A DNA stretch of 56,557 nt from Mycobacterium sp. E2479 (GTDB lineage Bacteria > Actinomycetota > Actinomycetes > Mycobacteriales > Mycobacteriaceae), in the NCBI RefSeq assembly GCF_001667925.1, contig NZ_LZJR01000111.1, positions 1 to 56,557 of the forward strand, written 5' to 3'. The notes below the pieces were generated by a model. That model saw only the letters and a program-made list of their open reading frames with translations. It made no database searches and was not told the origin of the DNA. Below are positions 41,735-50,361 of the stretch, in pieces. Position 1 is the stretch's first letter, and every line of letters starts with the position of its first letter. Position numbers and translations under genes: made by a program.

Positions 41735-44542
41735 ATGGTTGAGGCTTCCGATAGCACGCTGGAACCGATCGGCGCCGTACAGCGCACCTCGGTGGGTCGC
41801 GAGGCGACGGAGCCGATGCGGGCCGACATCCGGCTGTTGGGCGCCATCTTGGGTGACACGGTGCGTGAGCAGAACGGGCACGAGGTCTTCGCGCTCGTTG
41901 AGCGTGCCCGAGTGGAGTCGTTTCGGGTGCGGCGTTCCGAGATCGATCGGGCCGAACTGGCGCGGATGTTTGACGGCATCGACATCCACCAGGCCATCCC
42001 GATCATCCGGGCGTTCAGTCACTTCGCCTTGCTCGCCAACGTCGCCGAAGACATTCACCGGGAGCGCCGCCGGGCGATCCATGTCGCCGCCGGCGAAGCG
42101 CCGCAGGACAGCAGCCTGGCTGCGACCTACGCCAAACTCGATCGGGCGCAGCTGGATTCGGCCACCGTCGCCAACGCGCTGAAGGGCGCGGTGGTGGCCC
42201 CGGTGATCACCGCGCACCCCACCGAGACCCGCCGGCGCACCGTCTTCGTCACCCAGCACCGGATCACCGAACTGATGCGGTTGCGGGCGGAGGGGCACCA
42301 GGAGACCGACGAGGGCCGCAACATCGAACTCGAGCTGCGCCGCCAGGTCCTGACGCTGTGGCAGACCGCACTGATCCGCTTGTCCCGGCTGCAGATCACC
42401 GACGAGATCGAGGTTGGGCTGCGCTATTACGCCGCCGCGTTCTTCAGGGTGATTCCACAGGTCAACGCCGGGGTGCGCGACGCGCTGCGGACGCGCTGGC
42501 CCGACGCCGACCTGCTCAACCAGCCGATCCTGCAGCCCGGGTCCTGGATCGGCGGTGACCGCGACGGCAATCCGAACGTGACACCCGACGTGGTGCGCCA
42601 GGCCACCGGCAACGCCGCGTTCACCGCGCTCGCGCACTACCTGGCCGAACTGACCGCCCTGGAACAGGAACTGTCGATGTCGGCGCGCCTGGTCGCGGTC
42701 ACCCCCGAACTGACCGAGCTGGCCGAGGGATGTGGGGAGAAGGCCCGCGCCGACGAGCCGTACCGGCGCGCGGTGCGCGTGATCCGAGCCCGGCTCTCCG
42801 CGACGGGTGCGCAGATCCTGGACCGGCGACCTCAGCACGAGCTGGACCTGGGGTTGACGCCGTATGTCGCGCCGACCGAATTGCAGGCCGACCTGGACAC
42901 CATCGACGCGTCGCTGCGCGGGCACGGTAGCGCACTGCTGGCCGACGATCGCCTGGCGCTGCTGCGAGAAGGCGTGCGGGTCTTCGGGTTTCATCTGTGC
43001 GGCCTGGACATGCGGCAAAACTCCGACGTGCACGAGGAAGTGGTCGCCGAGCTGCTGGCCTGGGCAGGGGTGCACCCCGATTACGGTTCGCTGACCGAAG
43101 ACGAGCGGGTCGAGCTGTTGTCCGCCGAGCTGGGCACCCGCCGTCCGTTGGTCGGCGACCGCGCGGACCTGTCCGAGCTGGCCCGCAACGAGCTGGACGT
43201 GGTCCGCGCGGCCGCCCACGCGATCAAGCGCTACGGGCCGTCCGCCGTGCCTAACTACGTGATCTCCATGTGCCGATCGGTCTCCGACGTTTTAGAGGCC
43301 GCGATCCTGCTCAAGGAGGCGGGCCTGATCGACGCGTCGGGGGACGCGCCGTACTGTCCGGTGGGTATCTCGCCGCTGTTCGAGACGATCGACGATCTGC
43401 GCAACGGCGCGACGATCCTGCACGCGATGCTCGAGCTTCCGATCTATCGCGCGCTGGTGGCCGCGCGCGACGACAGCCAGGAAGTGATGCTGGGCTATTC
43501 CGACTCCAATAAGGACGGCGGATACCTGGCCTCGAGCTGGGCGGTGTACCGAGCCGAGCTGGCCCTGGTTGAGGTGGCGCGCAAGACCGGAATCCGACTG
43601 CGGCTCTTCCACGGTCGCGGCGGCACCGTGGGACGAGGTGGCGGGCCGAGCTACGAAGCCATCCTGGCGCAACCGCCCGGGGCGGTGAACGGTTCGCTGC
43701 GGCTCACCGAACAGGGCGAGGTGATTGCCGCGAAATACGCTGAACCGCAAGCGGCGCAACGCAATCTGGAAAGCCTGCTGGCCGCCACGCTGGAGTCCAC
43801 GCTGCTGGACGTGGAAGGATTGGGCGATGCCGCGGAACCGGCGTACGCGGTGCTCGACGACGTTGCCGAGCTGGCGCAGCGCTCCTACGCCGAATTAGTA
43901 CACGAGACACCGGGTTTCGTTGACTACTTCATGGCCTCCACGCCGGTCAGCGAGATCGGGTCGCTGAACATCGGCAGCCGGCCCACCTCGCGCAAGCCCA
44001 CCGAATCTATTTCGGACCTGCGCGCCATCCCGTGGGTGCTGGCGTGGAGCCAGTCGCGGGTCATGCTGCCCGGCTGGTACGGCACTGGGTCGGCGTTCGA
44101 GCAGTGGATCGCGGCCGGCCCGGAAAGCGAAAGCGAGCGGGTGGACACACTGCACGACTTGTACCAGCGCTGGCCGTTTTTCCGTAGCGTGCTGTCGAAT
44201 CTGGCACAGGTGCTGGCCAAGAGCGACCTCGGCCTGGCGGCGCGCTACGCCGAATTGGTCGCCGACGAGGAATTGCGGCACCGCGTCTTCGACAAGATCG
44301 TGGACGAGCACCGGCGAACCATCGCCATGCACAAGCTCATCACCGGCCAGGACAACCTGCTTGCCGACAACCCGGCGCTGGCGCGTTCGGTGTTCAACCG
44401 CTTCCCATACCTCGAGCCGCTCAATCACCTGCAGGTGGAACTGCTTCGCCGCTACCGTTCCGGCGATGACGACGAGTTGGTGCAGCGCGGCATTCTGCTG
44501 ACGATGAACGGGCTGGCCAGCGCGCTGCGCAACAGCGGCTGA
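41735..44542 (+). CDS. ppc: Phosphoenolpyruvate carboxylase
   Basis: Carboxylates PEP to oxaloacetate, the anaplerotic step; 935 residues, full length. Catalytic His161 is in HPTETRRRT; the second signature is VMLGYSDSNKDGG with Lys593; the flexible loop FHGRGGTVGRGGGP is intact. The C-terminus ends ALRNSG, where most enzymes have QNTG, the allosteric/active-site tail. ATG 41735 is 7 nt after GATACT, a weak -10. M. tuberculosis lacks this gene at this place (a PE_PGRS gene follows secG there, by memory), whereas M. leprae and M. avium keep it. It is the strongest argument against the tuberculosis complex. Confidence 0.95.
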   Translation: MVEASDSTLEPIGAVQRTSVGREATEPMRADIRLLGAILGDTVREQNGHEVFALVERARVESFRVRRSEIDRAELARMFDGIDIHQAIPIIRAFSHFALLANVAEDIHRERRRAIHVAAGEAPQDSSLAATYAKLDRAQLDSATVANALKGAVVAPVITAHPTETRRRTVFVTQHRITELMRLRAEGHQETDEGRNIELELRRQVLTLWQTALIRLSRLQITDEIEVGLRYYAAAFFRVIPQVNAGVRDALRTRWPDADLLNQPILQPGSWIGGDRDGNPNVTPDVVRQATGNAAFTALAHYLAELTALEQELSMSARLVAVTPELTELAEGCGEKARADEPYRRAVRVIRARLSATGAQILDRRPQHELDLGLTPYVAPTELQADLDTIDASLRGHGSALLADDRLALLREGVRVFGFHLCGLDMRQNSDVHEEVVAELLAWAGVHPDYGSLTEDERVELLSAELGTRRPLVGDRADLSELARNELDVVRAAAHAIKRYGPSAVPNYVISMCRSVSDVLEAAILLKEAGLIDASGDAPYCPVGISPLFETIDDLRNGATILHAMLELPIYRALVAARDDSQEVMLGYSDSNKDGGYLASSWAVYRAELALVEVARKTGIRLRLFHGRGGTVGRGGGPSYEAILAQPPGAVNGSLRLTEQGEVIAAKYAEPQAAQRNLESLLAATLESTLLDVEGLGDAAEPAYAVLDDVAELAQRSYAELVHETPGFVDYFMASTPVSEIGSLNIGSRPTSRKPTESISDLRAIPWVLAWSQSRVMLPGWYGTGSAFEQWIAAGPESESERVDTLHDLYQRWPFFRSVLSNLAQVLAKSDLGLAARYAELVADEELRHRVFDKIVDEHRRTIAMHKLITGQDNLLADNPALARSVFNRFPYLEPLNHLQVELLRRYRSGDDDELVQRGILLTMNGLASALRNSG

Positions 44543-44577
44543 CTATCCGCGAATCGCTATTGACGTGGCGGTTCAGC

Positions 44578-45507
44578 TCAGCCCTTCACCAGCTCGCCGA
44601 CGTGCGCGGTGACCGAATCGGTGAGGCCCTGCAGGTCATAACCACCCTCGAGCACCGTCACCAATCTGCCCCCGCACAGCTTTTCGGCCGATTTCATCAA
44701 TTCCCTTGTCACCCAGCCGAAGTCGGTGTCCGTCATCCGCAGTGAACCGAGCGGGTCACGCTCGTGGGCGTCGAAACCGGCGGACACGATGATCAGCTCG
44801 GGCGAAAACGCATGCAGCGCGGGCACGATCCGATCCTGAAACGCCGCGCGCAATGCGGGGCCGTCATCACCGGGCGCCAGAGGCGAATTGAAGATGTTGC
44901 CGACACCGGTTTCCCGCACCGCACCGGTCCCCGGGAACAGCGGCATCTGATGAGTCGACGCGTAGAGCACACTGGGGTCGGAGTAGAAGATCTGCTGGGT
45001 GCCGTTGCCGTGGTGGACGTCGAAATCGACGATCGCGACCCGTGCCAGCCCGTGCTTGCGCTGTGCATGACGCGCGCCGATGCTGATGTTGTTGAACAGG
45101 CAGAAGCCCATGGCGCGCTCGGTCTCGGCGTGATGGCCCGGCGGGCGACACGCGACGAACGCGTTCTGCGTTTCACCGGCCAGCACCCTGTCCACCGCCT
45201 GCAGCGTGGCGCCCACACCACGCAGCGCCGTCTCCCAGGTCGAGGGCTCCATCATGGTGTCGCCGCCGTCGAGATAGACGTACCCGTGCTCGGGTCGAGC
45301 CGCTTCCAATGCGTCCACATAGCGGTTGGAGTGCACATAGCGCGTCGCCGCAAGGCCGGCTGGCTCGGCCTCCTCGCGCACCAGGGCGTCGAAACGCGGC
45401 CGGCTCAGCGCCGCCTCCACCGCGCGATAGCGGTCCGGCCGCTCCGGATGGCCGGGAGCGGTCCGATGCGCGGCGAAGGCGGAATGGTGCACCAGCAGCG
45501 TGGCCAT
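44578..45507 (-). CDS. Class II histone-deacetylase-family protein (acetylpolyamine/lysine deacetylase-like)
   Basis: Zinc deacetylase fold, 309 residues. Catalytic pattern: tandem His125-His126 in RPPGHHAE, zinc ligands Asp163 and His165 in DFDVHHGNGT, and Asp247 in GFDAHERDPLG; VLEGGYD closes the active site. All key residues are intact, so it should be active on acetylated lysines or small acetylated amines. The frame extends to a TTG at 45522, but ATG 45507 gives the family start MATLLVHHSAFAAH. It lies 19 bp downstream of the small coiled-coil gene and may be co-transcribed. Convergent with ppc. Not in the M. tuberculosis order that I recall at this place. Confidence 0.88.
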   Translation of the reverse strand: MATLLVHHSAFAAHRTAPGHPERPDRYRAVEAALSRPRFDALVREEAEPAGLAATRYVHSNRYVDALEAARPEHGYVYLDGGDTMMEPSTWETALRGVGATLQAVDRVLAGETQNAFVACRPPGHHAETERAMGFCLFNNISIGARHAQRKHGLARVAIVDFDVHHGNGTQQIFYSDPSVLYASTHQMPLFPGTGAVRETGVGNIFNSPLAPGDDGPALRAAFQDRIVPALHAFSPELIIVSAGFDAHERDPLGSLRMTDTDFGWVTRELMKSAEKLCGGRLVTVLEGGYDLQGLTDSVTAHVGELVKG

Positions 45508-45526
45508 CGAAAGTCCCGCCAACCGC

Positions 45527-45916
45527 CTACTGCACGGTCCGGTTGCGCAGTCTGTCCACGAAGCCGCGCACCGCGTGCTCGGTGACCGCGAGGGGGGAAA
45601 TCATGGTCTCGCCCACCCGCACCATGTCGTCGACCCGCGCAACGATGGCTTCCACCGGTTCCACCAGCACGATCAGCCGCTTGGCCAGGTCATCAAGGCT
45701 GGTCATGGTGCCATCCAGGTGATCCAGTCCGGCCTCCAGGCGCTCGACTGTGGCGTTCAGTGCTGAAAGGGAACTGCTGAGCTCCTTCATCGTGGTGCTC
45801 AAACCGTCGAGGACGTCTTCGACCTGCTCCACCGTCTTGTCGGCGTTCAACGCGGCCTGGGTGAGCGTTTTGATCCGGCTTCGCTCTTGCCCCCCGCGCA
45901 CGGTTCTGTCTGCCAT
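45527..45916 (-). CDS. Small predicted coiled-coil protein
   Basis: Hypothetical protein of 129 residues from ATG 45916. The middle (about 25-75) has a regular hydrophobic heptad (VEQVEDVLDGL, LSSSLSALNATVERLEAGL), predicting a coiled coil, followed by a conserved C-terminal part ending FVDRLRNRTVQ. It is the likely counterpart of Rv1444c by position. No enzyme motif or membrane segment is evident. The upstream ATG 45925 is possible, but a CATAAT hexamer lies 7 nt before ATG 45916. It sits between pgl and the deacetylase gene. Confidence 0.7.
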   Translation of the reverse strand: MADRTVRGGQERSRIKTLTQAALNADKTVEQVEDVLDGLSTTMKELSSSLSALNATVERLEAGLDHLDGTMTSLDDLAKRLIVLVEPVEAIVARVDDMVRVGETMISPLAVTEHAVRGFVDRLRNRTVQ

Positions 45917-45923
45917 GTCCGTC

Positions 45924-45929
45924 ATTATG
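45924..45929 (-). promoter_or_regulatory. -10 hexamer before the coiled-coil gene
   Basis: CATAAT on the minus strand, 7 nt before ATG 45916, close to the TATAAT consensus. It overlaps the alternative ATG at 45925. Confidence 0.4.
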
Positions 45930-46019
45930 ACCCGGCCGGGGCGCGCGGGAGCCCGAAGGCGTGCACCACGTGGAAAGCGCGGCCAATCGCGGGACCGCTT
46001 CGGCGGCCGGAGGGTGCGG

Positions 46020-46775
46020 TCAGCTGCGCCGCGAAGACCGCGACGGCAGCTTGGTCGCGGCGTCCTCGTCGAGCAACCACAGCGTGGTCTCCTGCCCGAC
46101 CGCCCCGGCCGCCGGCACCGAGACGGGTGCGGCGCCGCCGACGGCGGCGGCCACCGCGTCGGCCTTGCCACCGCCGGAGACCATCAGCCACACTTCGCGG
46201 GAACGGGCAATGGCGGGCAGTGTCAAGGTGATTCGCTGCGGCGGCGGCTTGGGGGAGTCGTCGACCGACACCACCATGCGGCTTGTCTCGAGCACGGCCG
46301 GGGTGTCGGGGAACAGCGAGTTGATGTGACCCTCGGGGCCCATCCCCAGCAGGTGCACGTCGAAATTCGGAACCGGTTCGCCGGGCGGGGCATTGGCGGC
46401 CAGCAGCTGCTCGTAGGCCAGCGCCGCCGCGGCGAGATCATTGCCGAATTCCCCATCGCTGGCCGGCATCGGATGCACCTGGCTGGACGGGATGTCGACG
46501 TGGGACAGCAACGCCGCCCGTGCCTGTTTGTCGTTGCGCTCGTCGTCGTCCTCGGGGACGTAGCGTTCGTCGCCCCAGAACAGATGCACCGATGCCCAGT
46601 CAATCTCTCGCCCCACCAACGACTTCAGTAACCCGATGCCGTTGCCGCCGCCGGTCAGCACTATGAGCGCTCGGCCCCGCGCCACCACGGCGTTCGCGAT
46701 GGTATCGGTCAGTCGCGCGGCGGCGGCGTCGACCATGGTCTGGCTATCCGGGAAAATCTCAATGCTGGTACTCAT
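46020..46775 (-). CDS. pgl: 6-phosphogluconolactonase
   Basis: Hydrolyses 6-phosphogluconolactone, the second oxidative pentose phosphate step; 251 residues. Family motifs: LTGGGNGIGLL, the substrate strand VHLFWGDERYVPEDD, and GMGPEGHINSLFP with the catalytic His. In M. tuberculosis it is named devB (Rv1445c by memory). ATG 46775 overlaps the opcA stop by 4 bp. It completes the leftward tkt-tal-zwf-opcA-pgl run, placing enzyme two directly after the dehydrogenase and its scaffold. Confidence 0.94.
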   Translation of the reverse strand: MSTSIEIFPDSQTMVDAAAARLTDTIANAVVARGRALIVLTGGGNGIGLLKSLVGREIDWASVHLFWGDERYVPEDDDERNDKQARAALLSHVDIPSSQVHPMPASDGEFGNDLAAAALAYEQLLAANAPPGEPVPNFDVHLLGMGPEGHINSLFPDTPAVLETSRMVVSVDDSPKPPPQRITLTLPAIARSREVWLMVSGGGKADAVAAAVGGAAPVSVPAAGAVGQETTLWLLDEDAATKLPSRSSRRS

Positions 46776-47683
46776 ACGTACTGCACTTTCTCAATGCCTT
46801 CGAGCGCTGTTTGGTATATCTCGTCGGGATCCAGTCGACGCAGGTCTTCGGCGAGGCACTCTCCGGTTTCCCTGCGCGCCAAGGGGAGTAGCGCGTCCGG
46901 TCGGGCCGTTCGACTCAACGTGGCCGTTCTTCCCTCCTGCGGCCGGCTCAAGACGATGGTCTCGCTCTTGCGCACCAGTTCGATCTTCAGCTCGCCGACC
47001 TCCCGGCGCACCGGGCCGTCGATGCGGCTGGCCAGCCACCCCGCGAGGACGTCCAGGGCCGGCTCCGTTCCCAGACCCGACACCACCGCCGACTCGATCG
47101 GCTCGTGCGGCGCCAGGTCCACGGCCGAGGTGAGCAGCGCGCGCCAATAGGTGATGCGCGCCCAGGCGAGGTCGGTGTCACCCGCGGTGTATCCGGGCAG
47201 CCTGCTCTTGATCGCCGCCAACGGGTCAACCCCGTTAGTCGCGTCGGTGATACGTCGAATAGCCAACCGGCCCAACGGATCTTGTGCTGGGACCGCGGGC
47301 GCGACATCGGGCCACCAGACCACCACCGGGATGTCAGGCAGCAGGAAGGGGGTGACCACGCTGGCGGCGTGGCTGGACAGCGGCCCGGACAGCCGCAGCA
47401 CCACGACTTCGCTGGCACCGGTGTCACCGCCGCCGCGCAGCTGCGCATCCAGGCGCGGTTTGTCCGCATACGGATTGCCCCTCATCGTCACGATGATCCG
47501 GCTGGGGTGCTCATGGCTGGCGTCGTTCGCGGCTTCCAGCGACTCTTCCACGATCTCTTCGCTGTCCGGCGCGATGATCAGGGTCAGCACCCGGCCCATC
47601 GCGACGGCACCGACCCTTTCACGCAGTTCGTCGAGTTTCTTGTTGACCGCCGTGGTGGTGGTGTCCGGCATATCGATGATCAT
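46772..47683 (-). CDS. opcA: OpcA, glucose-6-phosphate dehydrogenase assembly factor
   Basis: Allosteric/assembly partner of G6PD, 303 residues, as known from cyanobacteria and actinobacteria. Recognisable blocks: a start MIIDMPDTTTT, VAMGRVLTLIIAPDSE, RIIVTMRGNPYAD, PDIPVVVWWPD, and AWARITYWRALL. The frame extends to a GTG at 47746, but ATG 47683 overlaps the zwf TGA by one base, the usual coupling, and gives the standard family N-terminus. It lies between zwf and pgl. Rv1446c counterpart by memory. Confidence 0.93.
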   Translation of the reverse strand: MIIDMPDTTTTAVNKKLDELRERVGAVAMGRVLTLIIAPDSEEIVEESLEAANDASHEHPSRIIVTMRGNPYADKPRLDAQLRGGGDTGASEVVVLRLSGPLSSHAASVVTPFLLPDIPVVVWWPDVAPAVPAQDPLGRLAIRRITDATNGVDPLAAIKSRLPGYTAGDTDLAWARITYWRALLTSAVDLAPHEPIESAVVSGLGTEPALDVLAGWLASRIDGPVRREVGELKIELVRKSETIVLSRPQEGRTATLSRTARPDALLPLARRETGECLAEDLRRLDPDEIYQTALEGIEKVQYV

Positions 47684-49227
47684 CAGGGTCGCCGCCATTC
47701 CCGGTCGGTGCGGCGCAGCATCTCGAAGGCGGAGTCCGGACCCCACGTGCCCGACTCGTACGGTTCCGGTTTACCGTCGGCGGCCCAATTGTTGAGGACG
47801 GGATCGAGTATTTCCCAAGCCAATTCGACCTCTTCGTTGACCGGAAACAGGGACGGCTCGCCCAGCAGCACGTCAAGGATCAGCTGTTCGTAAGCTTCCG
47901 GTGACTCCTCGGCGAACGCCGAGCCGTAGGAGAAGTCCATGTTGACGTCGCGGACTTCCATCGCGGTGCCCGGCACCTTGGACCCGAATCGCAGCGTGAC
48001 GCCTTCGTCGGGCTGCACCCGGATCACCATGGCGTTGGTGCCGAGTTCGTCGGTCATGGTCGCATCGAACGGCAGATGCGGCGCCCGCTTGAAAATCAGC
48101 GCGATTTCGGTCACCCTGCGGCCCAGGCGTTTTCCGGTGCGCAAGTAAAACGGAACGCCGGCCCAGCGGCGGGTGTCCACCTCGAGCGTGATGGCGGCGA
48201 ACGTTTCGGTGGTCGAGTCCTTGGCGAACCCCTCCTCCTCCAGCAGCCCGACGACCTTCTCGCCGCCCTGCCAACCGGCGGCGTACTGGCCGCGGCTGGT
48301 GGTCTCGTCGAGGGGCTCGGCGAGGTGGGTGGCCGAGAGCACCTTGATCTTCTCGGCTTGCAGCGCCGCCGGGCTGAAGCTGACCGGCTCCTCCATCGCG
48401 GTGAGCGCCAGCAGCTGCATCAAATGGTTCTGGATCACGTCGCGCGCGGCGCCGATGCCGTCGTAGTAGCCGGCCCGGCCGCCCAGGCCGATGTCCTCGG
48501 CCATGGTGATCTGCACGTGGTCGACGTAGTGCGAGTTCCAGATCGGGTCGAACAGCTGATTGGCGAACCGCAGAGCGAGGATGTTGCGGACGGTCTCCTT
48601 GCCCAGGTAGTGGTCGATCCGGAACACCGACTCCTCGGGAAAGACCGCGTTGACAGCCTTGTTCAGCGCCTGCGCGCTTTCCAGGTCGTGACCGAACGGC
48701 TTCTCGATGACCACCCGGCTCCACCGCTTGCCCTGCGGGCGCGCCAATCCCGACTTGTGCAGCTGGTCGCACACCACCGGGAAGGACTTGGGCGGGATGG
48801 CCAGATAGAAGGCGTGGTTGCCGCCGGTGCCGCGCTCGGCGTCCAGCTTGTCCAGAGTCTCGGCCAGCCGCCCGAACGCCTCATCATCGTCGAAAGCGCC
48901 CGGTACGAAGCGGAATCCTTCGGCCAACCGATCCCAGTTCTCCTGCCGGAAAGGCGTGCGGCAGTGTTCCTTGACCGCCTCGTGCACGACCTTGCCGAAA
49001 TCCTGGGTGCTCCAATCCCGGCGGGCGAAGCCCACTAGCGAGAAGCTGGGCGGGAGCAGACCGCGATTGGCCAGGTCGTAGATCGCCGGCATGACTTTTT
49101 TGCGGGCCAAGTCGCCGGTGACACCGAAGATCACCATCCCGCATGGTCCCGCGATTCGCGGTAGCCGCTTATCGCGCTTGTCCCGTAAGGGGTTATGCCA
49201 TTGTTGCGCGGTGCGGGCTGGGCTCAT
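47683..49227 (-). CDS. zwf: Glucose-6-phosphate 1-dehydrogenase
   Basis: Oxidises glucose 6-phosphate with NADP (or F420-independent NAD(P)) as the entry of the oxidative pentose phosphate pathway; 514 residues. The coenzyme motif is GVTGDLARKK at 35-44, the linker EKPFGHDL at 175-182, and the active site RIDHYLGK at 203-210 with its Lys and His. It corresponds to zwf2 (Rv1447c by memory). ATG 49227 overlaps the tal stop by 4 bp; its own stop abuts opcA. Mycobacteria also have F420-dependent G6PD elsewhere. Confidence 0.96.
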   Translation of the reverse strand: MSPARTAQQWHNPLRDKRDKRLPRIAGPCGMVIFGVTGDLARKKVMPAIYDLANRGLLPPSFSLVGFARRDWSTQDFGKVVHEAVKEHCRTPFRQENWDRLAEGFRFVPGAFDDDEAFGRLAETLDKLDAERGTGGNHAFYLAIPPKSFPVVCDQLHKSGLARPQGKRWSRVVIEKPFGHDLESAQALNKAVNAVFPEESVFRIDHYLGKETVRNILALRFANQLFDPIWNSHYVDHVQITMAEDIGLGGRAGYYDGIGAARDVIQNHLMQLLALTAMEEPVSFSPAALQAEKIKVLSATHLAEPLDETTSRGQYAAGWQGGEKVVGLLEEEGFAKDSTTETFAAITLEVDTRRWAGVPFYLRTGKRLGRRVTEIALIFKRAPHLPFDATMTDELGTNAMVIRVQPDEGVTLRFGSKVPGTAMEVRDVNMDFSYGSAFAEESPEAYEQLILDVLLGEPSLFPVNEEVELAWEILDPVLNNWAADGKPEPYESGTWGPDSAFEMLRRTDREWRRP

Positions 49228-50345
49228 TTGGAGGTGGAACCCAGCTGCTTCTGCGTTTCCTCCAGCAGCTCGTTCCAGGAATCCACGAACTTCTCCACGC
49301 CTTCGTTCTCCAGCACCTTGAAAACGTCGGTGAGATCGATGCCGACCCCCGAAAGCTTGTCGAACACTTCCTGCGCGGCGCCGGCGGTGCCGGTGACCGT
49401 GTCACCTTTGATCTCGCCGTGGTCGGCGACCGCGTCAATCGTCTTCTCCGGCATGGTATTCACCGTATTCGGCGCCACCAGCTCGGTGACGTAGAGGGTG
49501 TCGGAGTAGTCGGGATTCTTGACGCCTGTCGACGCCCACAGCGGACGCTGAACCCGGGCTCCGTCGGCCTTGAGCGCCTCGAAGCGATCTCCGCCCTCGA
49601 AGACCTCCTGGTAGGCAGCGTAAGCCAGCCGGGCGTTGGCCACACCGGCTTTGCCCGCCAGCGCCTTTGCATCGTCCGAGCCGATCTTCTCCAACCGCTT
49701 GTCCACCTCGGTGTCCACCCTCGACACGAAGAACGAAGCGACGGAATGGATCTTGGACAGGTCGTGGCCGGCCTCGCGAGCCTTCTCCAGGCCGGCCAGG
49801 TAGGCGTCCATCACCTGACGGTGCCGTTCGACGGAGAAGATGAGCGTGACGTTGACCGAAATCCCTTCGGCCAGAACGGTGGTGATGGCCGGGATGCCCG
49901 CCTTGGTGGCGGGGATCTTGATGAACAGGTTCGGGCGGTCGACGATCTTCCACAGCTCGACGGCCTGCGCGACGGTCTTCTCGGTGTCGGCCGCCAAGCG
50001 TGGATCCACCTCGATGGACACCCGGCCGTCCACACCGTCGGATGCCTCCCACTCACGCTTCAAAACATCGCAGGCGTTGCGGACGTCGTCGGTGGTGACC
50101 GTGCGGATCGTGGCGTCGACGTCGGCGCCACGCTCGGCGAGCTCCGCGATCTGGTCGTTGTAGGAATCGCCCTCCGCGAACGCTTTCTGGAAGATCGACG
50201 GGTTGGTGGTCACGCCAACGACGCTCTTGGTGTCGATCAGCTCTTGCAGGTTGCCTGATTCCAGCCGTTGCCGCGACAGGTCGTCAAGCCAGACGGATAC
50301 ACCGGCGGCGGACAGCGCCGCCAGATTCGGGTTCTGAGCGGTCAT
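49224..50345 (-). CDS. tal: Transaldolase
   Basis: Transfers a dihydroxyacetone unit between sugar phosphates in the non-oxidative branch; 373 residues, the longer type found in actinobacteria. The start block is VWLDDLSRQRLESGNL, then GVTTNPSIFQKA; the Schiff-base Lys143 is in LFIKIPATKAG. Ribosome site GAAAGGG precedes ATG 50345. It is 16 bp from tkt and overlaps zwf, so all five pathway genes are likely one transcript. Rv1448c counterpart by memory. Confidence 0.96.
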   Translation of the reverse strand: MTAQNPNLAALSAAGVSVWLDDLSRQRLESGNLQELIDTKSVVGVTTNPSIFQKAFAEGDSYNDQIAELAERGADVDATIRTVTTDDVRNACDVLKREWEASDGVDGRVSIEVDPRLAADTEKTVAQAVELWKIVDRPNLFIKIPATKAGIPAITTVLAEGISVNVTLIFSVERHRQVMDAYLAGLEKAREAGHDLSKIHSVASFFVSRVDTEVDKRLEKIGSDDAKALAGKAGVANARLAYAAYQEVFEGGDRFEALKADGARVQRPLWASTGVKNPDYSDTLYVTELVAPNTVNTMPEKTIDAVADHGEIKGDTVTGTAGAAQEVFDKLSGVGIDLTDVFKVLENEGVEKFVDSWNELLEETQKQLGSTSK

Positions 50346-50361
50346 GTGAATTACCCTTTCC

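Noticed and set aside
41669..43219. Minus-strand 516-codon open frame antisense to ppc
   Set aside because: The plus strand encodes full-length PEP carboxylase; the antisense frame is Gln/Arg/His-rich and unrecognisable.
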